This document shows positions 18,342 to 26,649 of a DNA stretch of 64,000 nt, in pieces (position 1 is the first letter of the stretch; the number at the start of each line of letters is the position of its first letter). Under the pieces are notes generated by a model that searched no databases, had not been told where the DNA came from, and was given only the letters and a program-made list of their open reading frames with translations. The stretch is from RDYZ01 sp964518905 (GTDB lineage Bacteria; Cyanobacteriota; Cyanobacteriia; Cyanobacteriales; Geitlerinemataceae), in the NCBI GenBank assembly GCA_964518905.1, contig CAZFJL010000002.1:62001-126000 (forward strand). Direction: 5' to 3'. A program made the position numbers and the translations under genes.

Positions 18342-19940
18342 ATGAGTCAAGCACCTGTCTCTCCGGTGGTGCTCGTGATTCTAGATGGCTGGGGATATCG
18401 CCCAGAGACTGAGAATAACGCCATCGCCACGGCCAACACTCCAATTATGGATAGCCTCTGGGAGGTGTACCCACGAACCTTAATTCGGACGTCTGGCAAA
18501 GATGTCGGGTTGCCCAACGGACAAATGGGCAATTCGGAAGTCGGTCATCTGAACATCGGTTCTGGGCGAGTTGTCCCACAAGAACTAGTCCGTATTTCCG
18601 ATGCTGTAGAAGACGGCAGCATTTGCAATAACGCCGCGATCGTCAAACTCTGCGAGACCCTGTCGGCAACAGGCGGAAGACTGCATCTGATGGGCTTATG
18701 CTCGGATGGCGGTGTTCACTCCCATATCGATCACCTCCTCGGTTTGATCGACATGGCTAAGGCCAAAGGCTTCGATCGCCTCAGTATTCATGCGATCACG
18801 GATGGTCGCGATACACAGCCAACTCAAGGTCTACAAACGATCGCCACGATCCAAAATCACCTCGAACGCACGGGGATCGGTGAGATTGCCACCATCAGCG
18901 GTCGCTATTACGCGATGGATCGCGACAATCGCTGGGAACGCGTTGAGAAAGCGTATAACGCGATGACGGGAAATGCCCCGATCGTCGATCAGTCGCCCAT
19001 CAGCGTGATGAAAAACGCCTACGAGACAAACATTACTGACGAATTTATCGATCCCGTTCGCCTGACCGAAAACACGATCGCACCGGGCGACGCGGTTATC
19101 TTCTTCAACTTTCGCCCCGATCGCGCCCGTCAGCTCAGTCAAGCCTTTACCAGCGGATCGTTCAGTGGATTTGATCGCCAGCCGATTGAAAATCTTGCTT
19201 TCCTCACCTTCACCCAATACGACCCGCACCTACCGGTTCTCGTCGCTTTTGAACCGCAAAACCTGACGAATATCCTGGGAGAAGTCGTCTCTGATGCGGG
19301 CATGAAGCAATTTCGCACCGCTGAAACCGAAAAATACGCCCACGTGACGTATTTCTTCAACGGCGGCAAGGAAGACCCATTTCCGGGCGAAGATCGTCAT
19401 CTGGTCAGCAGCCCGATGGTGGCGACCTACGATTCGGTTCCGGCAATGTCGGCGGCGGAGGTCACGGTGGTCGCCTCCAAGGCGATCGAGTCGGGCGAGT
19501 ATGCCATGGTGATCATTAACTATGCCAATCCCGACATGGTCGGCCACACCGGCCAAATGAACGCGGCGGTTCAGGCGATCGAAGCCGTTGATGCCAATGT
19601 CGCCAAAATCATCGAAAGTACCGGCAAGCTGGGCGGTACGGTGCTGATCACCGCCGACCACGGTAACGCCGAGTACATGAAAGATGAAAACGGTAATCCT
19701 TGGACGGCGCACACCACCAATTCGGTTCCGTTTATCCTGATTGAGGGCGAACGGCGCAAGATTCCGGGACATGGAACGGCGGTCGTGCTGCGAGAAGATG
19801 GTCGCCTCGCGGATATCGCGCCGACGATTCTCGATCTGCTCGGGCTAGCGAAGCCGGTGGAGATGACGGGCCGATCGATGATTGTCCCGGCGGAATATGA
19901 CGTGAAGCAAAACCGGACGCCGGTTGCACTTCACGTTTAG
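18342..19940 (+). CDS. gpmI: 2,3-bisphosphoglycerate-independent phosphoglycerate mutase
   Basis: A 532-residue metalloenzyme of glycolysis and carbon metabolism that interconverts 3- and 2-phosphoglycerate. The N-terminus PVVLVILDGWG holds the first metal aspartate. QMGNSEVGHLNIG contains the phosphoserine residue. HAITDGRDTQP, SGRYYAMDRDNRW and TADHGNAEYM complete the alkaline-phosphatase-like active site. The open frame extends upstream, but homologues begin near MSQAPVSP, so ATG 18342 is chosen (ATG 18318 is possible). An inverted repeat directly after the stop may end the transcript. Confidence 0.96.
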   Translation: MSQAPVSPVVLVILDGWGYRPETENNAIATANTPIMDSLWEVYPRTLIRTSGKDVGLPNGQMGNSEVGHLNIGSGRVVPQELVRISDAVEDGSICNNAAIVKLCETLSATGGRLHLMGLCSDGGVHSHIDHLLGLIDMAKAKGFDRLSIHAITDGRDTQPTQGLQTIATIQNHLERTGIGEIATISGRYYAMDRDNRWERVEKAYNAMTGNAPIVDQSPISVMKNAYETNITDEFIDPVRLTENTIAPGDAVIFFNFRPDRARQLSQAFTSGSFSGFDRQPIENLAFLTFTQYDPHLPVLVAFEPQNLTNILGEVVSDAGMKQFRTAETEKYAHVTYFFNGGKEDPFPGEDRHLVSSPMVATYDSVPAMSAAEVTVVASKAIESGEYAMVIINYANPDMVGHTGQMNAAVQAIEAVDANVAKIIESTGKLGGTVLITADHGNAEYMKDENGNPWTAHTTNSVPFILIEGERRKIPGHGTAVVLREDGRLADIAPTILDLLGLAKPVEMTGRSMIVPAEYDVKQNRTPVALHV

Positions 19941-19968
19941 CATGGCTTAACGTTATTTAAGCCATGCT
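19939..19968 (+). terminator. Inverted repeat after gpmI
   Basis: AGCATGGCTTAA and TTAAGCCATGCT form perfect 12-base arms with a 6-base loop. The left arm begins within the gpmI stop codon. There is no clear run of T after the hairpin, so termination is plausible but not certain. Confidence 0.55.
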
Positions 19969-20232
19969 GGTTTCGCCACCTTGGCTTAAGCGACGCTCAT
20001 CTAAGTCGCGCTGGCTTGCTTCCATCCCGTTGTTTGCGCGAATGGCTTGTCAAGCTACCACAAAGTTAATACACTCAAAACTTGGGCTAACGTCAGATTT
20101 TGTGTTGAATCCATGAGGGATAACGGCATCGAAATCGGCGAGCGATCGCCACGCAGTCGTTGCCATGTTGAAGCATTCTGACCGCATCCCAGCACTGAAT
20201 CCCTTTTTAGATCGTTTTCGCGAATTTAACCT

Positions 20233-20460
20233 ATGAACGCCTCTGTCATTTTTCAAGTTCTTTGGACGGGATCAGCCCTCGGACTGATTGCCCTGGTGAT
20301 GCTCCACAGCCCGAAAGGCGACGGCATTGGCGCGATCGGCGGTCAGGCGCAACTATTCAGCAGCACGAAAAGCGCTGAAACAACGCTCAATCGGATCACC
20401 TGGGTTCTGACAACACTATTTCTAGGTACGACGCTCGTACTTGCAGCAGGCTGGGCTTAG
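20233..20460 (+). CDS. secG: Preprotein translocase subunit SecG
   Basis: A 75-residue protein with two membrane segments (about 5-24 and 53-73) joined by a glycine-rich loop, as in SecG. The loop GDGIGAIGGQAQLFSSTKSAE matches the conserved SecG segment. It assists SecYEG-mediated protein export. ATG start at 20233. A strong hairpin terminator lies 70 bases downstream. Confidence 0.92.
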   Translation: MNASVIFQVLWTGSALGLIALVMLHSPKGDGIGAIGGQAQLFSSTKSAETTLNRITWVLTTLFLGTTLVLAAGWA

Positions 20461-20532
20461 GCTTGAGATGGTGCGATCGCCGTGTAAGTGCGTTTAGCGA
20501 TCGCTCAATACGACATTTAAATTTTTCCAGCT

Positions 20533-20569
20533 AAAACGGCGAAATGTATGCGGTGCATCTCGCCGTTTT
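20533..20569. terminator. Bidirectional hairpin terminator between secG and deoC
   Basis: AAAACGGCGA and TCGCCGTTTT form perfect 10-base arms with A and T runs at the ends, so it can act as a rho-independent terminator for both convergent genes. Confidence 0.75.
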
Positions 20570-20651
20570 GTTGTGTTGATCGAATGTTGATCGAACGCCT
20601 CAAGCCTCGCCGGATAAAGGCATGAAACGATTGATGCTCCCCTGATTTCTT

Positions 20652-21368
20652 CTATGTCTCTTGACGATCCTCCGGCGGTTGCTTTTCTTTGGGGTGCTTT
20701 GCCTCTGCATACTGTCGTAGCATCGCGATCGCGTAGGATGTGCCGATCCGCGTCGCTCCCGCAGTCAGAAGATCGATCGCAAATTCAAGATCCTGAATCC
20801 CCGCCGCCGCTTTGATCCCGATTTGATCTTTGGTGAGGGTCTTCAGTTGGCGCACCGTTTCTAGGGTGACGCCGCCATTCCAGCCCGTGCCGGTCATGAT
20901 GTAGCCCGCTCCAGCATCGATGCAAAGATTCACCGCGAGAGCTAACTCGTCTGGGGTCAGTACATTCGTCTCCAGGATCGCCTTGACCAGCACGTTAGAC
21001 TCTTCGCAAATTTCCGCGATCGAGCGATAGACCTCATTTGTCTGACCCTGTTTGAGCTGCGCCAGATTGATCATCACATCCAGTTCCGTCGCGCCGTTGT
21101 CCACCGCTTCGAGCGCTTCGTAGAGCTTTGCGCTGGCGGTCGTCGCGCCGGTGGGAAAGCCGATGACGGTGGACACTGCGGTTTTTTTTCCGTGGAGGCA
21201 TTCCGTCGCGAGGCGAACCTGAGCCGGATAGACGCAGACCGAGGCGAATTGAAACCGATCGGCTTCGGCGCACCATTGGCGAACGTAGTCATCGGTAGCT
21301 TGGGGATTGAGTAGAGAATGGTCGATCGTCGGGGCAAGATCGACGTCAGTGATAGAATCGCGCGACAT
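20652..21368 (-). CDS. deoC: Deoxyribose-phosphate aldolase
   Basis: A 238-residue TIM-barrel aldolase that splits 2-deoxyribose 5-phosphate into glyceraldehyde 3-phosphate and acetaldehyde during deoxynucleoside salvage. VLVKAILETNVL contains the Schiff-base lysine region, and IGIKAAAGIQ holds the second catalytic lysine. FASVCVYPAQV and IGFPTGAT are family marks. The last 12 residues are charged and variable. It is read away from lipA, with divergent promoters in 21369-21537. Confidence 0.95.
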   Translation of the reverse strand: MSRDSITDVDLAPTIDHSLLNPQATDDYVRQWCAEADRFQFASVCVYPAQVRLATECLHGKKTAVSTVIGFPTGATTASAKLYEALEAVDNGATELDVMINLAQLKQGQTNEVYRSIAEICEESNVLVKAILETNVLTPDELALAVNLCIDAGAGYIMTGTGWNGGVTLETVRQLKTLTKDQIGIKAAAGIQDLEFAIDLLTAGATRIGTSYAIAMLRQYAEAKHPKEKQPPEDRQET

Positions 21369-21537
21369 GAGAGATCCTTGAGGTCAACATTGATGAGTAT
21401 CGTGCAGAACGCGACGCAAGACCGCTAGCAATCGTGGGTAATTCTGACGATCGCAGCGCGATCGTCAAAACCGCCAGAACGATAGAATATCAAGACAAAC
21501 TAAAACTTTTATCGAATCGCCGTAGAGGATCGAAGCC

Positions 21538-22434
21538 TTGGAGAACGTCAAGCCAGATTGGTTACGGGTCAAAGCACCGCAGTGGGAACGTGTCGGCAGC
21601 GTGAAGGAAATCCTGCGTGACCTCGATCTCAATACCGTATGTGAAGAAGCATCCTGCCCCAACATCGGCGAATGCTTCAATCGCGGTACGGCGACGTTTT
21701 TGATCATGGGGCCAGCCTGTACTCGCGCCTGCCCCTACTGCGATATCGACTTCGAGAAAAAGCCCCAACCCCTCGACCCCGCCGAACCCCTCAACCTAGC
21801 CGAAGCCGTGCGTCGGATGAAGCTAAATCATGTGGTGATCACCTCGGTCAACCGCGACGATCTGCCCGACGGTGGCGCATCCCAGTTTGTGCGCTGCATC
21901 GAGGAAACGCGACGCGCCTCGCCGGGAACCACGATCGAGGTGCTCATCCCCGATATGTGCGGCGACTGGGATGCTCTGGCCGTGATCCTGGCCGCGAAAC
22001 CCGAAGTCCTGAACCACAACACGGAAACCATCCCGCGCCTCTACCGTCGCACCCGTCCCCAAGGCGACTACCAGCGAACCCTCGAACTCATGCGCCAAAC
22101 GCGCCGACTGCTGCCGTCGGTGTATACCAAATCGGGGATTATGGTCGGCCTGGGTGAGACGGATGAGGAAGTGCGCGAGGTGATGCGCGATCTACGATCG
22201 GTCGATTGCGATATCTTGACGATCGGTCAGTATCTCCAACCGACGCAAAAGCATCTCGGCGTGCAGGAATTCGTGACGCCGGAACAGTTCGAGGCGTGGC
22301 GGGTGTATGGCGAAGAGATCGGCTTTTTGCAGGTGGTCTCGTCGCCCCTGACGCGCAGCTCGTACCATGCCGAACAGGTACGATCGCTGATGGAACGTTA
22401 TCCGCGCGTATCGGAGCCGATCGCCGCTTTGTAA
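21538..22434 (+). CDS. lipA: Lipoyl synthase
   Basis: A 298-residue radical-SAM enzyme that inserts two sulfurs into octanoyl groups on lipoyl proteins. The auxiliary cluster cysteines are in CEEASCPNIGEC, and the radical-SAM cluster is in CTRACPYCDI. SVNRDDLPDGGA and HNTETIPRLY are family motifs, and the RSSYHAEQ C-terminus carries the conserved serine. The start is TTG at 21538, because the homologous N-terminus (KPDWLRVKAPQWERV) begins there and no ATG is near. Length is typical. Confidence 0.96.
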   Translation: MENVKPDWLRVKAPQWERVGSVKEILRDLDLNTVCEEASCPNIGECFNRGTATFLIMGPACTRACPYCDIDFEKKPQPLDPAEPLNLAEAVRRMKLNHVVITSVNRDDLPDGGASQFVRCIEETRRASPGTTIEVLIPDMCGDWDALAVILAAKPEVLNHNTETIPRLYRRTRPQGDYQRTLELMRQTRRLLPSVYTKSGIMVGLGETDEEVREVMRDLRSVDCDILTIGQYLQPTQKHLGVQEFVTPEQFEAWRVYGEEIGFLQVVSSPLTRSSYHAEQVRSLMERYPRVSEPIAAL

Positions 22435-22574
22435 ACCGCTAGCAGAAATAACCGTAACGGTTGGTAGGGCTGGTTGTTGAGTTTTTTTGACTTATCTGCC
22501 AGCCTTTTGAGTACGAATTAGGAATACGCCACAATGGAGATGGGTCTAGTTTTACAGCATTCCACGAGGTCGCC

Positions 22575-23114
22575 ATGTTCTCCAATTCAGTATCCAAGGA
22601 TCGACTCAAAACGGAATTGGTCGGCCATGAAAATCGCTTGCGTAATTCCTACATTCTCTGCGCCCTCGCCTTTTTTGGCTTCTGCGGCATCCATCGGTTC
22701 TATAACGGCAAATTCGCCACCGGCGTCCTCTGGTTCCTGACCCTAGGGCTATTCGGCATTGGGCAATTCGCCGATATTTTGTTCATTCCCGGTATGGTCG
22801 ATTCCTACGAAGCGCGTCTGCGGCGCAAGCTCGGTTATGGCGCGGGTGCGATTCCGCTCAATGCTGGACAGGCCGCGATGCTCGACGATCGCGCCTCTAG
22901 CGACCCTCGCACCAAAGACGAAAAAATCGTCGCGTTGATTGAAGCGGCACAGCGCCATGGCGGAATGCTCTCGGTCACCCAAGCGGTACTCGAAACGCGC
23001 CTGGGATTCGATGAAGTGGAGACACTGCTGCGCGAGCTGGCGAAATCAGAATACGTCGAGATGACGAACGATATGAACACCGGGGCGATCGTCTACCACT
23101 TCGTCGAAATTTAG
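22575..23114 (+). CDS. TM2 domain-containing membrane protein
   Basis: A 179-residue protein with a TM2 domain at about 25-75: the segment NSYILCALAFFGFCGIHRFY, then a turn and GVLWFLTLGLFGIGQFADI. The C-terminal half is soluble and helical (EKIVALIEAAQRHGGMLSVT...LLRELAKSEYV) and looks like a winged-helix fold. This arrangement is common in cyanobacteria but of unknown function. ATG at 22575 is used; an in-frame start upstream is not supported. Confidence 0.8.
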   Translation: MFSNSVSKDRLKTELVGHENRLRNSYILCALAFFGFCGIHRFYNGKFATGVLWFLTLGLFGIGQFADILFIPGMVDSYEARLRRKLGYGAGAIPLNAGQAAMLDDRASSDPRTKDEKIVALIEAAQRHGGMLSVTQAVLETRLGFDEVETLLRELAKSEYVEMTNDMNTGAIVYHFVEI

Positions 23115-23155
23115 GACAGTTGCGGTGATGATCTCCGAAGCGGATGCTAGACTCT

Positions 23156-23224
23156 CCAAAAACCGGGTTTCTATGGTTCAGTCTTCAGCCTTCACCGACA
23201 TACTGTAGAAACTCGGTTTCTAGG
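23156..23224. repeat. Inverted-repeat element downstream of the TM2 gene
   Basis: CCAAAAACCGGGTTTCT at the left and AGAAACTCGGTTTCTAGG at the right are near-complementary ends of a 69-base element lying between convergent genes. It is probably a small mobile or REP-type palindrome. Confidence 0.6.
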
Positions 23225-23244
23225 TTGGATCGTCAACCCTAAAG

Positions 23245-24252
23245 CTAGACCGTAGCGTTCACTTTACCGACGTTCTCCTCCCATTTACGCGGCTCGCTCG
23301 CGCGGCGAATATTCCGCCAAATTTGCGTTGCGGCCAGGGTTCCATCCGCAACCGCGATCGACACTTGGTTAACCCCCTGCTTGAGATCTCCGAGGGCAAA
23401 GATTCGATCGTGGCTAGTTTTCATCATGTCGTTCGTCACCAGGTTTTCGCCGCTCCACTCCAGACCCTCAATACCCTTGAGATATTGATTGTGGTAGATC
23501 GAACCCATGCTGATGAGACCCGTAGACGCTTCCACCATCGTCCCGTCAGTCAGTTCAATGCCGCTCATTTTATGGTTCTCGCCGTGGATTTTGGCGATCG
23601 GCGCTTCATAGAGCGGATAGCCATGATCCGCCAGTTTCTGCTTCGTCTCATCGCTGACTTCGCATAACCCGTGAGTCAGGACAGAAATATACGGCGTAAA
23701 CCAGTTCAGCACAAAGGCCGCACCGATTTGACCTTCGGTATTGGCAATCAACACCGCCTTTTGATCCCACATATCAAACCCATCGCAAATCATGCAGACA
23801 TGCAGCGTATAGCCCGCATAGTCGTAGACGTTTTGCATGTTTTCGAGCTGGGGCAGCACATCGATGACACCCGAAGCGGCGATCAGGTATTTACTGCGAA
23901 ATACTGGATAGGTGCTGTCTTTTTTGCCGACTTTGACTCGTACCGCCAAGGTATCACCTTCGTCGGTCACCTCTTCCACATAGCCGCGCAGGTGATCTGC
24001 GCCCCACTCGATCGCCTGTTTTGTACTGTGGTTGAGAATGTCACGACCGGGCGTATCGGGGTCGAGACCGACATAATTTCGCAGATCCTGCATCCAGAGC
24101 GATCGCCCCTTGCCCTTTTCCACAATCAGGCATTTCAGGCCGTACCGCGCCAGATAAATCGCCGCCGACAGTCCGCCCATGCCGCCCCCAACGACGATCG
24201 CGTCGTACACCGTATCGAGGCGAGTCTCAATATTTTTGCTTGATAATTTCAT
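23245..24252 (-). CDS. Thioredoxin reductase-like FAD disulfide oxidoreductase
   Basis: A 335-residue flavoprotein. IVVGGGMGGLSAAIYLARYG is the FAD-binding loop, and IFALGDLKQGVNQVSIAVADG is the second FAD motif. CMIC at about 156 sits where thioredoxin reductase has its CxxC. The NADPH-binding GxGxxA motif of classical TrxR is replaced by NTEGQIGAAF, which suggests it may not use NADPH in the usual way. Cyanobacteria encode such divergent reductases (DTR and DDOR groups), and this could be one of them; the subgroup is not certain. It lies close to peroxide-stress genes. Confidence 0.82.
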   Translation of the reverse strand: MKLSSKNIETRLDTVYDAIVVGGGMGGLSAAIYLARYGLKCLIVEKGKGRSLWMQDLRNYVGLDPDTPGRDILNHSTKQAIEWGADHLRGYVEEVTDEGDTLAVRVKVGKKDSTYPVFRSKYLIAASGVIDVLPQLENMQNVYDYAGYTLHVCMICDGFDMWDQKAVLIANTEGQIGAAFVLNWFTPYISVLTHGLCEVSDETKQKLADHGYPLYEAPIAKIHGENHKMSGIELTDGTMVEASTGLISMGSIYHNQYLKGIEGLEWSGENLVTNDMMKTSHDRIFALGDLKQGVNQVSIAVADGTLAATQIWRNIRRASEPRKWEENVGKVNATV

Positions 24253-24272
24253 AGCGGCTCCACGGAAAGGAA

Positions 24273-24358
24273 CTTGACATGCTCCCCGGACTCTAAGTCC
24301 GAGGATTCTAAAGCTAGGCGAACAGACTAGACGGCTGCTCTACTTTTTGGCTGAATGC
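24273..24358 (-). mobile_element. Remnant of an IS200/IS605-like element end
   Basis: TTGACATGCTCC, the hairpin CCGGACTCTAAGTCCGAGG, GATTCTAAAGCTAGGCG and CTACTTTTTGGCTGAATGCGT match, in reverse orientation, the blocks at 26650-26970. The hairpin followed by CATGTCAA is typical of the transposase-distal end of IS605-group elements in cyanobacteria. No transposase reading frame is attached. Confidence 0.65.
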
Positions 24359-24429
24359 GTCAGGTAAGCAGAATGGACGATCGGTTAGATGACGCCGATC
24401 CCATTAAAACGCGAATAAAACACAAAATC

Positions 24430-25035
24430 TTAGAACGAGTTCTCGAACACGATCTCATCTAAGGGAAGCTGACCCGGTTTTTGCCACGGATCTTTCGTCC
24501 CTTTACCGATCGCCACCATCGGCCCCAAGACATAATCATTCGGCAACTTCACCAGTTCCGCGACCTTCTCAAGATCAAACCCGATCATCGGACAGGATTG
24601 ATAGCCCAGCTCTTGCGCGGCCAACATCAACGTTTGCATCGCCATGCCGATTGATCGTTGTGCTTCATCGCGTTGTAGCCACTCGCGCCCCTCATGGAAC
24701 GGCCCCATCCAGCCCACTAATAAATCAGCGACCTCTTTCGGCGCATTCACCCAGTAGCGTTCCGGGCTTTTTTCCCAGGCTTTCACATCCGCCGCGAAGA
24801 GAACCAGCAGCGACGCATCGGTCATTTGCGCTTGATCATTGCCGAATTCTTGACGAATTTGAGCCCGGAGTGACGGATCGCGCACGATCACAAAACGCCA
24901 GTGCTGAATGTTAAAACTCGTCGGCGCTTGAATCATGGCTTCGAGCAACTGGCGCTCTTCGGCCTCGGTCATCGCGTGTTCGGGGTCGAAATGCTTTACC
25001 GAACGACGGGTATAGATTGCGTCAATCGTATTCAT
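24430..25035 (-). CDS. Nitroreductase family protein
   Basis: A 201-residue FMN-dependent oxidoreductase. It begins MNTIDAIYTRRSVKHFDPE, where the RRS segment binds FMN phosphate. PTSFNIQHWRFVIVRD and GMAMQTLMLAAQELGYQSCPM are the other typical segments, and MVAIGKG ends the flavin site. Members reduce nitro compounds, quinones or flavins with NAD(P)H. It lies in the peroxide-stress cluster with the peroxiredoxin and the Fur-type regulator. Confidence 0.9.
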   Translation of the reverse strand: MNTIDAIYTRRSVKHFDPEHAMTEAEERQLLEAMIQAPTSFNIQHWRFVIVRDPSLRAQIRQEFGNDQAQMTDASLLVLFAADVKAWEKSPERYWVNAPKEVADLLVGWMGPFHEGREWLQRDEAQRSIGMAMQTLMLAAQELGYQSCPMIGFDLEKVAELVKLPNDYVLGPMVAIGKGTKDPWQKPGQLPLDEIVFENSF

Positions 25036-25250
25036 AGTTGTGGAGTGGGGAAACGATTGTTGATGCTGATGTTTGGCAATGCTGCTTTGTTAACGCTGTG
25101 GGTCGTGCCGTTCGATCGCGACGCGGTTTCCATGAATTAGATCAGGAAACGACAGCTAAAAAACAAGGCAAAGAAGAACAGCCATGAGGTATCTTCTTTG
25201 CCTTTTGCCTGGGTTTGGAAAGTCAGGATTGAGGGTCTCTAGCCGACAAT

Positions 25251-25823
25251 CTAGCCGACAAATTCACGAACCGGCGCCGACACACCCGCAGGCTCTTCGC
25301 CCTTGAGGTAAGCCAACATCGTGTCAGCGTCCGACACTTCAAACGGATCGGTCGGGCAGTTATCCGAGAAACCGGCTTCAGCGAAGACTTTCTCGATTTT
25401 GCAATCGTTGACGAGCATCGAGTAGCGCCACGAACGGGGGCCAAAGCCAAGGTTGTTTTTGTCAACCAGCATTCCCATTTTGCGGGTGAATTCGCCGTTA
25501 CCGTCGGGCAGCAGCGACACGTTTTTCGCGCCGACTTGCTTGCCCCATTGGAACATCACGAACGCATCGTTCACCGACAGGCAGATGATTTCATCGACAC
25601 CTTGCGCTTTGAACTCTTCAAAAAGTTCTTCGTAGCGTGGCAGGTGGTTGGAGGAACAGGTCGGGGTGAACGCGCCGGGGAGCGAGAACAGGACGACTTT
25701 CTTACCACCAAAAATATCTTGGGTTGTTTTGTCTTCCCAGCGGTAAGGGTTCGGTCCTTCGACGGATTCGTCGCGGACGCGGGTTTTAAAGACGACGTCG
25801 GGTGCGCGTTCGATAACGGCCAT
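25251..25823 (-). CDS. Peroxiredoxin, type II (Prx5-like)
   Basis: A 190-residue thiol peroxidase reducing hydrogen and alkyl peroxides. The peroxidatic cysteine is in GAFTPTCSSNHLP, with the catalytic arginine expected in SWRYSM. A second cysteine occurs in FSDNCPTDPFE. The open frame extends to 25862, but ATG 25823 has a good ribosome site (AAGAGGT, 4 bases upstream) and matches the family N-terminus (PDVVFKTRVRDESV). A promoter with a perfect palindrome between -35 and -10 lies upstream, and a Fur/PerR-type gene is divergent, so peroxide control is likely. Confidence 0.95.
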   Translation of the reverse strand: MAVIERAPDVVFKTRVRDESVEGPNPYRWEDKTTQDIFGGKKVVLFSLPGAFTPTCSSNHLPRYEELFEEFKAQGVDEIICLSVNDAFVMFQWGKQVGAKNVSLLPDGNGEFTRKMGMLVDKNNLGFGPRSWRYSMLVNDCKIEKVFAEAGFSDNCPTDPFEVSDADTMLAYLKGEEPAGVSAPVREFVG

Positions 25824-25917
25824 GATTACCTCTTGGTTTCGATCGATAACTTTTGGGAGCATTCGAGCCCGTTGACGCTTTCACAGAGACAACGAAACTT
25901 TGCGCTTCACTCAACTC

Positions 25918-25946
25918 AGAATAATTCTAAGATAGAATTAAGTCAA
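25918..25946 (-). promoter_or_regulatory. Promoter of the peroxiredoxin gene
   Basis: Read on the minus strand, TTGACT (-35, 25941-25946) and TATTCT (-10, 25918-25923) are separated by exactly 17 bases. The operator-like palindrome at 25923-25939 fills the spacer, the classic position for repression. Confidence 0.75.
25923..25939. promoter_or_regulatory. PerR/Fur-type operator candidate
   Basis: AATTCTA-AGA-TAGAATT is a perfect palindrome with 7-base arms. Its AT-rich pattern resembles Fur-superfamily boxes. It lies between the -35 and -10 of the peroxiredoxin promoter and next to a Fur-family gene. Confidence 0.65.
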
Positions 25947-26068
25947 GTAAAAAAAATACTCTTGTTTGAGAAATAGTTAAGACAACGCACAAGACGAATT
26001 TGAGTGCGCTACGGTGATAGGCAAAATCACTCAGTTTGGCTCAATCCTGTCGCCGACTTGAGTCGTCG

Positions 26069-26108
26069 TGACTCAACTTTGATTCAAGCGTGACTCACCT
26101 GTGATTCA
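26069..26108. promoter_or_regulatory. Four TGAYTCA heptamers at exact 11-base period
   Basis: TGACTCA, TGATTCA, TGACTCA and TGATTCA start at 26069, 26080, 26091 and 26102, each separated by four bases. A weaker TGAGTCG lies at 26059. All fall on one helical face, 55-95 bases upstream of the Fur-family gene. The heptamers look like short binding sites; the protein that would bind them is unknown. Confidence 0.55.
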
Positions 26109-26162
26109 GCGATTCGGAATCATGGCCCCGAATCGTGTTAGCCGTTACCTCGGAGCCCACCC

Positions 26163-26594
26163 ATGCAAAACCACGCCGATCAAATCGTCCATGCACTGAA
26201 AGAAAAGCGGCTTCGGGTGACCCCCCAGCGATTTGCGGTGTATGCCAACTTGCTCGATCGCACCGATCACCCGACCGCCGAGCAAATCCTCGGCGACCTC
26301 AATCGCGACGCGCCGATGTCCTCGCAGGCGACGGTCTACAGTTCGTTGCAGGCGCTATATCAAGCGGGCTTGGTGCGAGAAGTTTTGCTAGAGGAAGGCG
26401 TGCGCCGCTACGACGCCAATGTCGCGCCCCATCATCATTTTCGTTGCGAGACCTGCGGCACGATCGAAGATATTGCCTGGGATGATATTCGTGATCTGAG
26501 CGTGGGTGGATTACGACCGGGCTTACAGGTTGAACGCTACGAAGTTACGGTCTATGGGCATTGTGAAGCCTGCACTAAGGCTCATTCGGCATAA
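26163..26594 (+). CDS. perR: Fur family transcriptional repressor, PerR-like
   Basis: A 143-residue metalloregulator. The N-terminal winged helix contains RVTPQRFAVYANL and SSQATVYSSLQALYQAG. The metal-binding middle is APHHHFRCETCG, and a second zinc pair is in HCEAC, giving the structural Zn(Cys)4 site. Its position divergent from a peroxiredoxin gene with a palindromic operator points to PerR rather than Fur or Zur; this assignment is from context. ATG 26163. Confidence 0.85.
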   Translation: MQNHADQIVHALKEKRLRVTPQRFAVYANLLDRTDHPTAEQILGDLNRDAPMSSQATVYSSLQALYQAGLVREVLLEEGVRRYDANVAPHHHFRCETCGTIEDIAWDDIRDLSVGGLRPGLQVERYEVTVYGHCEACTKAHSA

Positions 26595-26649
26595 AACTGA
26601 CAACGAACGTGGAGGGCGCATCAGACTAGCTTGCTAGCAATGCCCGTTG

